64,000 nucleotides of DNA from contig CANMCO010000010.1 in NCBI GenBank assembly GCA_947496355.1, forward strand, positions 167,368-231,367. Reading direction: 5' to 3'. Under the pieces are notes generated by a model that did no database searches, was not told the origin of the DNA, and saw nothing but the letters and a program-made list of their open reading frames with translations. The position numbers and the translations under genes were made by a program. Source of the DNA: an uncultured Aquimarina sp. (GTDB lineage Bacteria > Bacteroidota > Bacteroidia > Flavobacteriales > Flavobacteriaceae). Below, in pieces: positions 16,789 to 25,371 of this stretch (position 1 is its first letter; each line of letters opens with the position of its first letter).

Positions 16789-16814
16789 AAACCAGATTTA
16801 ATATAATATAAATG

Positions 16815-16851
16815 AAAAAAACCTCATAGATATTTTACATATCTATGAGGT
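16815..16851. terminator. Bidirectional terminator between GH5 and prfA
   Basis: ACCTCATAGATAT and its complement (16821-16833, 16839-16851) form a 13-bp stem with a 5-nt loop. The A-run before it (16815-16820) gives a strong U-tract for the minus-strand prfA transcript. Confidence 0.85.
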
Positions 16852-16873
16852 CTTTAAAATATCGTACTCTTAT

Positions 16874-17950
16874 CTAAAACACCTCGTTAGATTCTTTTAA
16901 TTTTTCTGTATTTGCAACAAGTTGAAGTTCATCTATAATTTTTTGAATATCTCCATCAATAATATTACCCAAATCATACAATGTTAACCCTATACGATGA
17001 TCGGTTACACGTCCTTGAGGGTAGTTATACGTTCTAATTTTTGCAGAACGATCTCCAGATGAAACCATACTTTTACGTTTTTCAGAATCGGCTGCTTGTT
17101 TTTTGGCCAATTCCATTTCGTAAAGCCTAGATCGCAATACCTTCAATGCTTTTTCCAGATTTTTATGTGATGATTTCTGATCCTGACAACTTACTATCAT
17201 TCCTGTTGGTTCGTGATGTAATTTGATCGCAGAATATGTTGTATTCACTGATTGCCCCCCTGGACCTGTAGAGGTAGTACGTTCAATACGAACCTCTTGC
17301 ATATCCAATTCTATATCAAACTCTTCAGCCTCTGGCAATACCATTACCGTGGCAGCACTTGTATGTACACGTCCCTGAGTTTCAGTTTGTGGTACACGTT
17401 GTACACGGTGCACTCCTGCCTCAAACTTCAATGTACCATAAACATCTTCACCATTGACTTCAAAAATGATTTCTTTATAGCCACCACTGGTACCTTCATT
17501 AAGATCTACAACACTTGTACTCCATCCTCTACCCTCGCAGTATTTGGTATACATTCTAAATAAATCCCCGGCAAAAATACTAGCTTCATCGCCTCCCGTA
17601 CCTGCACGAATTTCAACCACGCAATTCTTAGCATCCTCTGGATCTTTAGGAACCAACATAAATCTTATTTCTTCTTCAAGTCCTGGCAGTTCTTCTTTAG
17701 CTTCTTCTAATTGCATTTTGGCCATTTCTACCATTTCGGCATCGCTACCATCTGCAATTATTTCTTCAGCCTCTTTAATATTACCTGTAAGCTCAATATA
17801 AATTTCTCTTTTATCCATAATGGCTTTGAAATCCTTATACTCTTTATTAAGCTTTATATATCTTTTTTGATCTGCAATAACATCAGGTTGAATGATCAAA
17901 TCACTTATCTCATCAAATCGTTGCTTTACTATATTTAATTTATCAATCAT
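16874..17950 (-). CDS. prfA: Peptide chain release factor 1
   Basis: RF1 reads UAA and UAG and triggers peptide release. This 358-aa protein has the GGQ motif in ERTTSTGPGGQSVNTTYSA, the codon-recognition tripeptide region RVQRVPQTETQGRVHTSA (PxT form typical of RF1), and the N-terminal coiled domain that contacts the ribosome. A TACTTTTG -7 box on the minus strand (17979-17986) lies about 30 bases upstream, without a clear TTG partner. It ends at the shared terminator with the GH5 gene. Confidence 0.97.
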   Translation of the reverse strand: MIDKLNIVKQRFDEISDLIIQPDVIADQKRYIKLNKEYKDFKAIMDKREIYIELTGNIKEAEEIIADGSDAEMVEMAKMQLEEAKEELPGLEEEIRFMLVPKDPEDAKNCVVEIRAGTGGDEASIFAGDLFRMYTKYCEGRGWSTSVVDLNEGTSGGYKEIIFEVNGEDVYGTLKFEAGVHRVQRVPQTETQGRVHTSAATVMVLPEAEEFDIELDMQEVRIERTTSTGPGGQSVNTTYSAIKLHHEPTGMIVSCQDQKSSHKNLEKALKVLRSRLYEMELAKKQAADSEKRKSMVSSGDRSAKIRTYNYPQGRVTDHRIGLTLYDLGNIIDGDIQKIIDELQLVANTEKLKESNEVF

Positions 17951-18041
17951 AGTGTATTCTTCCTATCTGTAGAATTCACAAAAGTAAGCTTTTTTGTCTA
18001 AAGCTCATACTTCTTCTTGGTAATCTAAACCATATTTCCTT

Positions 18042-18152
18042 GTGAAAAAACTTAAACTTAATGAAGTAAACTTAATAGAGCTTATAGATGAGTACAAAGA
18101 TGTTCAGGATGATGTTTCAAAAATCAACGGAAGCGCTTGCCTTAAGAAATAG
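18042..18152 (+). CDS. Possible 36-aa peptide, leader-like (RiPP-precursor-like N-terminus)
   Basis: A GTG-started frame encodes MKKLKLNEVNLIELIDEYKD, followed by a tail with INGSACLKK. The K-K-L-K-L-N start followed by an amphipathic segment resembles leader peptides of Bacteroidota ribosomal natural products (class I lanthipeptide / GG-family precursors). The core would be only about 6 residues with one Cys. No modification enzyme or transporter is nearby. It lies between the divergent prfA promoter region and the 3' end of a minus-strand lipoprotein gene. It may be a relic or a chance ORF. Confidence 0.3.
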   Translation: MKKLKLNEVNLIELIDEYKDVQDDVSKINGSACLKK

Positions 18153-18178
18153 TAGGTTAGGCCTTATATAATCTTTTA

Positions 18179-19174
18179 TTAATTAGCTGTGGTTATTTGT
18201 CCAAGCTCGATAACTTCAAAATTATCTAATGATACTTGCCGTAGGTTTCTGAGATCATCATTATCCCAATTATCATTGGGCGCCCCAGTGATGAACATAT
18301 CAGAACCTACATCAGCAAGCATTAAACCATATTTTTTCATTGCTCTAAGAATAACTTGATTGGTTGCTGAAAAACCGCTAATATCATAATCTGCTTTAAG
18401 TCTTAATCTTCCTCCAAACGGCAATAATTCATCACTCACATTACCTGAAACCAAATGGCGTGCAGGATGTACGTATCCTTCATATATTTTTGAGCGGGTA
18501 ATAGTAAATCGAATTGCATGATCTATTTCTCCTTTTTCAATCTCTGGATAACGTATCAATAATGGGAATATAGGTAGGCCGGCAGCATCTGCAGATGTCC
18601 AACCGTCTGTTCTAAAGGCAACAGTATTTAAATTAAAAACTGCCGCAGAAGAAACCTCAAAACCATCTCCTGCTTGATCTGTATTGTACAACTCATATAA
18701 CATTCCATTCTGTACATCTACTGCAATCACATGACTATCTCCTGCACCATTTCCTTCTATAGGAGCATTTAGCGGAATTGGAAATGGTCCAGCATCACTC
18801 TCGTCCCCATAGTTACCATCATAATTATTTGCTCGAAATGTTATTGGCACTTCAGGTTGATTGCCCTTAACAACAACATATGGGATACCTATTGGAGCAC
18901 CTTGGTACAAACCGCTTCCAAAATCAGCAAATAAACTCTCGCTTAGCCCTATATTGCTTAAAATTAACTCTGAATTAGCATCGACAGGACTATTAGAAAT
19001 ATCTATATTTAATGGATGATCTGCAGGAAATATTTGGATATTTTCTGCTTCGGATAAGTCATTTCCCGTAATATCCGGATTATTAGGAGTTCCCTCAGAA
19101 TCATCTGAAGAACAGGAAATCAATAAAATGGAAATCGTAAATAAAACGGAAATATATGATGCTGGGGTTCTCAT
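18179..19174 (-). CDS. Hypothetical secreted lipoprotein
   Basis: The 331-aa product has a lipoprotein signal (LLISC, Cys21) and an Asp/Glu-rich linker. The mature part contains well-spaced beta-rich motifs: IPYVVVKG, SHVIAVDVQNGMLYELYNT, VAFRTDGWTSADAAGLPIFPLLIRYPEIE, IDHAIRFTI and a late MFITGAPNDNWDNDDLRNL. The A-G-L-P-I-F-P-L-L-I-R-Y-x-E and D-H-A-I-R stretches look like a conserved domain of unknown function found in secreted proteins; I cannot assign an activity. It stands alone between prfA and msrA. The divergent msrA starts 111 bases away. Confidence 0.7.
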   Translation of the reverse strand: MRTPASYISVLFTISILLISCSSDDSEGTPNNPDITGNDLSEAENIQIFPADHPLNIDISNSPVDANSELILSNIGLSESLFADFGSGLYQGAPIGIPYVVVKGNQPEVPITFRANNYDGNYGDESDAGPFPIPLNAPIEGNGAGDSHVIAVDVQNGMLYELYNTDQAGDGFEVSSAAVFNLNTVAFRTDGWTSADAAGLPIFPLLIRYPEIEKGEIDHAIRFTITRSKIYEGYVHPARHLVSGNVSDELLPFGGRLRLKADYDISGFSATNQVILRAMKKYGLMLADVGSDMFITGAPNDNWDNDDLRNLRQVSLDNFEVIELGQITTAN

Positions 19175-19285
19175 ATTGTTAGTTTGTATAGCTGTTTAAC
19201 GACAAAAATTAATAAATATTTCGCCTTAGTTGAAGAGTGCAGTTCGGTTCTTTTCTGAAATTCAGCTATCTTCATAAGAATATAT

Positions 19286-19777
19286 ATGATGAGTAATTTT
19301 CAAAAAATAGGATTAGGAGGTGGTTGCCACTGGTGTACAGAAGCAGTTTTTCAATCTTTGAAAGGTGTATATAAAGTAGAGCAAGGATATATCAAAAGTT
19401 ACAATGAAAATACCTATTTTTCTGAAGCTGTACTTGTACATTTTGATCCAAAAAAGATTTCTCTTAGTGACCTTATTGAGATTCATTTACATACACACAA
19501 AAGCACATCTAATCATAGTTTTAGAAAAAAATATAGAAGCGCCATCTATTATTTCGAAACATATGAAAAGGAAAGACTTGAAATAATTCTTAACAAACTG
19601 CAACCAGTTTTTACTAATAATTTAATTACCCAAGTTTTGAGGTTTAATGAATTTAAACCCTCAAGAATTGAACTTCTCGACTATTATTTAAATAATCCTG
19701 AAAAGCCTTTTTGTAAAAGGTATATCAATCCCAAATTAGATTTTCTAAGAGAAAAATATACTAACGTGATTAAATAA
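19286..19777 (+). CDS. msrA: Peptide-methionine (S)-S-oxide reductase-like protein
   Basis: The 163-aa product carries GLGGGCHWCTEAVFQSLKGV, matching the MsrA active site (G-C-F-W-C) with His in place of Phe; Cys14 would be the catalytic Cys. The YRSAIYYF strand and PSRIELLDYYLNNPEKPFCKRYINPKLDFL tail also follow MsrA. It is shorter and more divergent than canonical MsrA: the region GHAE-like between strands is not seen, and there is no C-terminal recycling Cys pair except Cys in PFCKRY. MsrA repairs oxidised methionine in proteins; that this copy does so is likely but unproven. A second in-frame ATG (19289) could be the start. It ends one base before the convergent purM stop. Confidence 0.8.
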   Translation: MMSNFQKIGLGGGCHWCTEAVFQSLKGVYKVEQGYIKSYNENTYFSEAVLVHFDPKKISLSDLIEIHLHTHKSTSNHSFRKKYRSAIYYFETYEKERLEIILNKLQPVFTNNLITQVLRFNEFKPSRIELLDYYLNNPEKPFCKRYINPKLDFLREKYTNVIK

Positions 19778-20956
19778 TTAATAGATATACTCCCCAAACT
19801 CACTTTTGATGGTTAGTTTTTTTGCATCAGAAGCCTCTACTCTACCTACGATTTGAGCATTTACATTAAAGCTTTTGGAAATTGAAATAATTTCTTCTGC
19901 AGTTTCAGGAGAAACATATAACTCCATACGATGCCCCATATTAAATACCTGATACATTTCTTTCCAATCTGTACCAGAATTCTCCTGAATTAGTTTAAAC
20001 AAAGGAGGAACATCAAATAAATTGTCTTTTATGACATGAAGGTTGTCTATAAAATGAAGAATCTTTGTTTGCGCACCACCACTACAGTGGACCATCCCAT
20101 GAATGGTTTCGCTATCAAATTTTGAAAGTATTTTCTTAATAATAGGCGCATAGGTTCTGGTTGGTGATAGCACTAATTTACCTGCATCAATAGGTGCATC
20201 TTTCACAGCATCTGTAAGTTTTGTTTGACCAGAATATACCAAATCAGAAGGAACTGAAGGATCAAAGCTTTCAGGATATTTGTTTGCAAGAATCTTACTA
20301 AATACATCATGACGAGCAGAAGTTAATCCGTTACTCCCCATACCGCCATTATACTCTTTTTCGTAACTAGCTTGACCAAAAGATGCCAATCCAACAATAA
20401 CATCCCCAGCTTTTATATTTGCATTATCAATTACATCTTTGCGTTTCATACGAGCGGTAACCGTAGAATCTACTATTATGGTTCTTACCAGGTCGCCAAC
20501 ATCGGCAGTTTCGCCTCCTGTAGAATGAATTTGCACTCCGAAACTTTTAAGTTCTTCAAGTAATTCTTCTGTACCATTTATAATAGCCGAAATTACTTCT
20601 CCCGGGATTAGATTTTTATTCCTCCCGATAGTCGAAGACAACATAATATTATCTGTCGCACCAACACATAATAAATCATCTATGTTCATGATTAATGCAT
20701 CTTGGGCTATACCTTTCCATACAGAAATATCTCCTGTTTCTTTCCAATACATATAAGCAAGAGAAGATTTTGTACCTGCTCCATCTGCATGCATGATCAA
20801 ACAATAGTCTGAATCATTGGTTAGATAATCTGGAACAATTTTACAGAATGCTTTAGGAAAAAGTCCTTTATCTATATTTTTTATAGCGCTATGTACATCT
20901 TCTTTAGATGCTGAAACTCCACGTTGCGCGTAGCGCTTGCTTACTTCTTGACTCAT
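19778..20956 (-). CDS. purM: Phosphoribosylformylglycinamidine cyclo-ligase (AIR synthetase)
   Basis: PurM closes the imidazole ring in purine synthesis (FGAM to AIR, using ATP). The 392-aa protein shows the family's N-terminal KRYAQRGVSASKEDVH, IMHADGAGTKSSLAY, ALIMNIDDLLCVGA and GGETADVGDLVRTI, then the C-terminal AIRS domain ending in HCSGGAQTKIL and VFNMGHRMELYV. The length is that of the longer Bacteroidota form. A TATCTTTG -7 box (minus strand, 20977-20984) lies 20 bases upstream. No other pur gene is adjacent. Confidence 0.95.
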   Translation of the reverse strand: MSQEVSKRYAQRGVSASKEDVHSAIKNIDKGLFPKAFCKIVPDYLTNDSDYCLIMHADGAGTKSSLAYMYWKETGDISVWKGIAQDALIMNIDDLLCVGATDNIMLSSTIGRNKNLIPGEVISAIINGTEELLEELKSFGVQIHSTGGETADVGDLVRTIIVDSTVTARMKRKDVIDNANIKAGDVIVGLASFGQASYEKEYNGGMGSNGLTSARHDVFSKILANKYPESFDPSVPSDLVYSGQTKLTDAVKDAPIDAGKLVLSPTRTYAPIIKKILSKFDSETIHGMVHCSGGAQTKILHFIDNLHVIKDNLFDVPPLFKLIQENSGTDWKEMYQVFNMGHRMELYVSPETAEEIISISKSFNVNAQIVGRVEASDAKKLTIKSEFGEYIY

Positions 20957-21019
20957 CGTAATGAAAAATTAAAGCGCAAAGATAGCTCAATTTACTTCAA
21001 AGACTAAGCTGAAAATATA

Positions 21020-21060
21020 AAATTCCAAACCCTAACGAATAAATTTAGGATTTGGAATTT
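21020..21060 (-). terminator. Terminator-like hairpin at the end of the curli operon
   Basis: Two 16-nt arms (21020-21035 and 21045-21060) pair with a single mismatch around a 9-nt loop, 28 bases after the stop of the last curli-operon gene. A U-rich stretch follows at a short distance on the minus strand. Confidence 0.65.
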
Positions 21061-21087
21061 ACTAACTTTTAAGTTTTTTAGATCTTA

Positions 21088-22578
21088 TTATTCCCAATCT
21101 GGCATAGCCGCATTTTGTAATACATCAGTTCTTGCATCTACATCAGAAATAGTAAGTACCTGTATATTTTTTGCAGAAATACCATCGTTAGAGGTATTCA
21201 CATAGATTATACTAGCTTCATTTGGAGAAAATCGCGCATCAAAATCATTTGTTCCTGATAGTTTCTCTACAGATAAATCTACTGTAGCACTACCATTGAA
21301 ATTATGAATAAACATATGAGAATCTAACCTGCGATAATTTGTGTTTTCTGATCCCGAAATATCACGGGTATATAATAATTGCGTCCCATCAACAGACAAA
21401 TTAATTCCACCCGCTGCACCCGCCAAACCGGTTAATACAGTTTCCTGAACTACTCCAGACTGATTTATGGTAAGAATCTCTACAGAATACCCGTCAAGAT
21501 CATTGGTTTTTACAGCAATTATTCCTGTGTTTTCGTTTTTATCTACTTCTGTAATCAGGTTACCATTAGTAGTTTGATAAACTAGGCTAAGGCCGCTTCC
21601 TGTTGCATTAATTGAGTATAGCTTATCCTGATTAGGAAATAATAATTTGGATCCATTTGCATCCCATGAAAAATCTATTTCTTCTAAGTTAAACCCAGAA
21701 ACTCCCACTTGCGAAGTAACTTGTCTTACTTGAGAACCATCTTCATTCATGGTAAACAGATGAGTTTGTGAACCAACAGATTGTAAAAATGCTATTTTTC
21801 CTGTAGCTACATTTCTTCTTGGCCTAAAACTATTTTTTGACTCAGAAGTGAGAGCAATCTCTGTTGCTCCGCTTTCGTCAGACGAATAAATAACGCTATT
21901 ACCTTGTACTAATCGTGTAAATACAATTCGATTATTTGGAGGAATCCCTGTTTCGAAAGCAAAAGTTGAACTATTAACAGGATCGTTTATATCATCGCTA
22001 GACGCTACCTGCCAGAAATATTTCACACCATAATCCAGTCCTGATAACGCAAATGTTGTATCTGTGATGTTTTCAAAAACCTCTACATTCGTATTTTCAT
22101 CGTTTCTTAAGGTAATGGTATATTTAAGTTCATCATTATCTGGGTCGTTAGAACTCCAAACTAATCCTAATTCTATAGGAAGATTTGTTGCATTATCTGC
22201 TGGAGTAAGGAGTACGGCGGCATCAGGAGGCCGGTTTCCTGCTGTTTCTACATCCATCTCGAAAACCACCTCTAATTCTCTATCTGAGATTACGCTAATT
22301 CCCTCAAAAACTGCCAATAATCCTTCTCGTTGGGCTGAAAGAGAATAATCGCCCGAAGGCACATTTTCTAGAAGATAAAAACCTTCAGCATTAGTAAAAA
22401 CTGTACTAGATCCTGGATTCGTAGATATTTTTACATTTTCTAACGGTTCGTTGGTACCTACTTTTACCACCCTTCCTTTTACAGACCCTAAACCTTCTAA
22501 ATCAATTGTATCTTCACTACATGAAAATGTAGTCAAAATAACCAAAACCATTATTGTTTTAATGATAAATTCTTTCAC
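21088..22578 (-). CDS. Lipoprotein with carboxypeptidase-regulatory-like, Fn3-like and TolB-like propeller domains
   Basis: The 496-aa product has a lipobox (TTFSC, Cys20). Then come a CarboxypepD_reg-like beta-sandwich (residues 31-110, SVKGRVVKVGTNEPLENVKI, NAEGFYLLENVPSGDYSL), an Fn3-like module (118-210, PPDAAVLLTPADNAT, YFWQVASSDD), and WD40/TolB-like blades (215-496) with repeated motifs such as IFLFTMNEDGSQVRQVTSQ, DFSWDANGSKLLFP and ARFSPNEASIIYV. It is the last gene of the curli-type operon (71 bases after csgG). A surface role in scaffolding or anchoring the fibres is inference; it is not a known core curli component. Confidence 0.75.
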   Translation of the reverse strand: MKEFIIKTIMVLVILTTFSCSEDTIDLEGLGSVKGRVVKVGTNEPLENVKISTNPGSSTVFTNAEGFYLLENVPSGDYSLSAQREGLLAVFEGISVISDRELEVVFEMDVETAGNRPPDAAVLLTPADNATNLPIELGLVWSSNDPDNDELKYTITLRNDENTNVEVFENITDTTFALSGLDYGVKYFWQVASSDDINDPVNSSTFAFETGIPPNNRIVFTRLVQGNSVIYSSDESGATEIALTSESKNSFRPRRNVATGKIAFLQSVGSQTHLFTMNEDGSQVRQVTSQVGVSGFNLEEIDFSWDANGSKLLFPNQDKLYSINATGSGLSLVYQTTNGNLITEVDKNENTGIIAVKTNDLDGYSVEILTINQSGVVQETVLTGLAGAAGGINLSVDGTQLLYTRDISGSENTNYRRLDSHMFIHNFNGSATVDLSVEKLSGTNDFDARFSPNEASIIYVNTSNDGISAKNIQVLTISDVDARTDVLQNAAMPDWE

Positions 22579-22649
22579 TTTATTTTGATTTTAGTTCCCG
22601 CATCGAGTACGGGATTAATTCGATTAAGTTCAATTTTTGAACTATCTCA

Positions 22650-24131
22650 CTAATTTTCCCCTCTAGGGGTTAAACTTTCTTTTCTAACTTCTCTGTTCCT
22701 TTTTCTAAGCTTTTGCAACTTTAAATTCTTCTCTTGTTCTTTCTGTCTAGCCTTTTTGCTCATCTTTATTGGGTTATCAAAATACCAATTAAGTCCTATT
22801 GAAAAATTAAAGTATTGATCATCGCGTTTTCCTTGAACGATATTATCCAATTTATCCCCCAAAACAACATTATGAGTTCCATTTAATGAGACTCCGACAT
22901 CGTCTGAAATCAAATACTCAATTCCTCCTCCATATTGAAATTTAAAAAATGTTCTATCGAAGCTATCGGTATTTACTGTTCCAAATCCTCCAAAAAAGAA
23001 TGGTGTCAATTTTTCAAAAGGCAATAAAGTTAATTCGGCATTTAAATCAATAGCATTAAATCCTTCAGAAAAGGCATTTTGATTGTTAAGTTCAAATTTA
23101 TTAATGCTCGCATTGGCATTAACATAAGGATTGAAGTAATATCTAGCTCCTATTCTTGCTGAGTAACTTAACTCTGCGTTATTATAATCCCCTCCAATTA
23201 AAGCAGTACCTCCTTTTGCAAATAGAGACTTTTTACCTCTTCTTTCTTTAAAATACCGTTCATATAAGGCTGTATTTTGTGCTTCTTCCTTTTCTGCCTT
23301 ATAACTCGCAACTAAATCATTTACAGTCTGAGAATCTGCTTTAACAGCCCATAACCTGTCCTCTATTCCTTCAACAATTAAAGATTCTACAGCTTTCTCT
23401 ATTGCCTCGGATACAGCCATTTGTCCAGGTTCATTTTTTGTAAATCCTGTTTCTGCTTCCAGCAATCTTCTAAATCTTACGTACCTAAAGAAATTTGCAT
23501 CCAGTGCTTGTGACAGAATAGTTTTCGATACGTATACTGTCTTTAAAATCTTACCGCTTGATGTAGAAACTGCTCTTAAATATATTGTAATTCTATCTTG
23601 TCTATATTGTGTAGAGGCTCCAACACCAAAATATCTAGCTCCCAAACCTCCTGTGATTATATTAGAGTCATAGGAAACAATTCCTCCTTCTAGAATGATT
23701 CCTGCATATAATAGTGGTGGTAATTGAGGTTCGTTGGGGTTTTTAGTTTTTCTATATTCCTTTCTTGTCGAACGAATTATATTACGTTCATTAAGAAGGT
23801 TACTTAAATTTTCTCTCTCTATCGGTACAAACCATTTAGAATCTTCTAAAGCCTTAATTAAAATTGTTGTTGCCCCTTGAGTAACTGCGGTACTAAAAGT
23901 ACTTCCGCTTTCTGTTGGCTTATATTGCCCGGTTTGATCTCTAAATTTATAAACCCCCACAACCACTGGTTCTACCGGCGCAGGGAAATTTCTTAATGCT
24001 TTTGTGGCCTCTGTATCCTCACCAATTCTAGCATTCTCTATCACGATGGGTTGATTAAAGTATGCTCCACATCCGGATAATAAAAGTGCGCAAGAGATAA
24101 TTGCGATTACTTTATAAAACTTATAGTACAT
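22650..24131 (-). CDS. csgG: CsgG-type curli secretion channel with C-terminal beta-barrel-like extension
   Basis: The first 270 residues are a CsgG lipoprotein: lipobox LLSGC (Cys21), VVVGVYKFRDQTGQYKP, WFVPIERENLSNLLNERNIIRS, ILEGGIVSYDSNI and ITIYLRAVSTSSGKIL. CsgG forms the outer membrane pore through which curli subunits leave the cell. Unlike the 277-aa E. coli protein, this one has about 200 more residues (290-493): aromatic-rich alternating strands (ARIGARYYFNPYVNANASI, FFFGGFGTVNTDSF, YFNFSIGLNWYF) like an OmpA/OmpW-type barrel, and a charged Lys/Arg/Glu tail. It is 6 bases downstream of csgF. Confidence 0.9.
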   Translation of the reverse strand: MYYKFYKVIAIISCALLLSGCGAYFNQPIVIENARIGEDTEATKALRNFPAPVEPVVVGVYKFRDQTGQYKPTESGSTFSTAVTQGATTILIKALEDSKWFVPIERENLSNLLNERNIIRSTRKEYRKTKNPNEPQLPPLLYAGIILEGGIVSYDSNIITGGLGARYFGVGASTQYRQDRITIYLRAVSTSSGKILKTVYVSKTILSQALDANFFRYVRFRRLLEAETGFTKNEPGQMAVSEAIEKAVESLIVEGIEDRLWAVKADSQTVNDLVASYKAEKEEAQNTALYERYFKERRGKKSLFAKGGTALIGGDYNNAELSYSARIGARYYFNPYVNANASINKFELNNQNAFSEGFNAIDLNAELTLLPFEKLTPFFFGGFGTVNTDSFDRTFFKFQYGGGIEYLISDDVGVSLNGTHNVVLGDKLDNIVQGKRDDQYFNFSIGLNWYFDNPIKMSKKARQKEQEKNLKLQKLRKRNREVRKESLTPRGEN

Positions 24132-24137
24132 TAAAAA

Positions 24138-24545
24138 TTAATTAGGAATTATTACTTGGGATTGATCTCCGGTGCTTGTATCCAAAATGTTGATTACCAA
24201 ACCCTCTCCTGAAGGAAAGATTTCTATAAATAGTGTTCCAAAACTGAAGGTACCCTCTGTAAGGCCATCTTGCCCAAATTGCTCATTAAATAATGATCTT
24301 GATATTTGACTTAACAATTGATTATTTAAACTTTCAGTAAATCTTTCTAAATCCGATCTTTCGTCTCTACCCGGATCTTCATCATCTGTAAATTTATTTT
24401 GAGACTCTGCAGAATTCAGAAGCCATTGATAATTAAATGTGTCACCTCCAAATGCAGGGTTTTTTGGTCTGTAGACTAAATCCTGTCCAAAAGAAAAGCT
24501 ACACATCGAAAAAATAAAAAATATGGTTGCTACAATTGATTTCAT
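24138..24545 (-). CDS. csgF: CsgF-family curli assembly protein
   Basis: This 135-aa secreted protein has a signal peptide ending at SFSFGQ (residue 21) and the diagnostic start of mature CsgF, DLVYRPKNPAFGGDTFNYQWLLNSAESQN (key: NPxFGG and N-x-x-W-L-L-x-x-A). In curli systems the CsgF N-terminus plugs into the CsgG pore and the C-terminus faces out to seat the nucleator. The C-terminal part (GTLFIEIFPSGEGLVINILDTSTGDQSQVIIP) is also typical. It sits between csgE and csgG as in other Bacteroidota curli operons. Confidence 0.93.
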   Translation of the reverse strand: MKSIVATIFFIFSMCSFSFGQDLVYRPKNPAFGGDTFNYQWLLNSAESQNKFTDDEDPGRDERSDLERFTESLNNQLLSQISRSLFNEQFGQDGLTEGTFSFGTLFIEIFPSGEGLVINILDTSTGDQSQVIIPN

Positions 24546-24587
24546 GTCTTCCTTATTTTATTGTTTTTTGATCCCCTAGTAATTATA

Positions 24588-25316
24588 TTAATATTGAAAA
24601 ATATCATTTTTCTGTTTTTTGAGATCTTTAAAATATTTATAGACTTTCCGAATTGCAAGTTTCGACATTTGTTCTAAATATTCCAAATCTGGTTTCCCTA
24701 TAAATTGATGAATAACTTTATCTTCAATTTTAACTCGTAATATGGTTGTTCTACCAAAACTTAATGTTTCGTATACCCCTACAACCTTACTCCCATTTAT
24801 TTGATTAAGCGTATACGAATTATAAAAGAATTCATAAAAATCTCTACCTGGTTTGGTTTTGGTTTCTTCTATAACAATACCTTTTAGTTCTATCCCATCA
24901 TCTGTAGAATACTCTTCTTCTATTTTTTGAGGCTTTTGTTTAGGCTGATCATTAAAAGCCAAACGATCTTTTCCTATAATTTTATCCTCTTCATAAACAA
25001 GCAAAAGCACTACTACTTTTTCTTTGTCATCGATATTTAACGAAACAACAGAAAGCTCTTTCCTCTCATTCGCCTCTAAGGTAAATCTACCTTCTTGATC
25101 GCTTTTAGATAAATTATTTTGAGCATCTGTTCTGAAAACAGAAAATGTATAATGTAAGCTTTTGTATACCTCTGTAGTATTTGTAGCGGTACTTATTATA
25201 GAAATAGCATCATCAATTTTTTCTGTTTTAATCTTGGCAACTACATCTACGTTTGTGAATTGGGCAATTGAAACCTGAAACATTAAGGTAAGAAGTATGA
25301 TGAGTTTAGGTTTCAT
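24588..25316 (-). CDS. csgE: CsgE-family curli chaperone with N-terminal CsgH-like domain
   Basis: The 242-aa product is about twice the length of E. coli CsgE. Residues 1-18 are a signal peptide (FQVSIAQ). Residues 35-115 have a CsgH-like beta-sandwich pattern: LHYTFSVFRTDAQNNLSKSDQEGRFTL and KVVVLLLVYEEDKIIGKDRL (key Y-x-F-x-V-x-R and S-x-x-x-G-R-F). Residues 140-242 are the CsgE domain: GIVIEETKTKPGRDFYEFFYNSYTL, FGRTTILRVKIEDKVIHQF, and an amphipathic C-terminal helix. CsgE caps CsgG from the periplasm and CsgH-type proteins block premature amyloid growth, so the fusion would combine both in one chain. The fusion reading is mine from motifs. Confidence 0.85.
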   Translation of the reverse strand: MKPKLIILLTLMFQVSIAQFTNVDVVAKIKTEKIDDAISIISTATNTTEVYKSLHYTFSVFRTDAQNNLSKSDQEGRFTLEANERKELSVVSLNIDDKEKVVVLLLVYEEDKIIGKDRLAFNDQPKQKPQKIEEEYSTDDGIELKGIVIEETKTKPGRDFYEFFYNSYTLNQINGSKVVGVYETLSFGRTTILRVKIEDKVIHQFIGKPDLEYLEQMSKLAIRKVYKYFKDLKKQKNDIFQY

Positions 25317-25371
25317 GCATGTATAGTTTTCGTTTTTTCAACGCTCAGATAGCATCTGAAATTATTGAATC

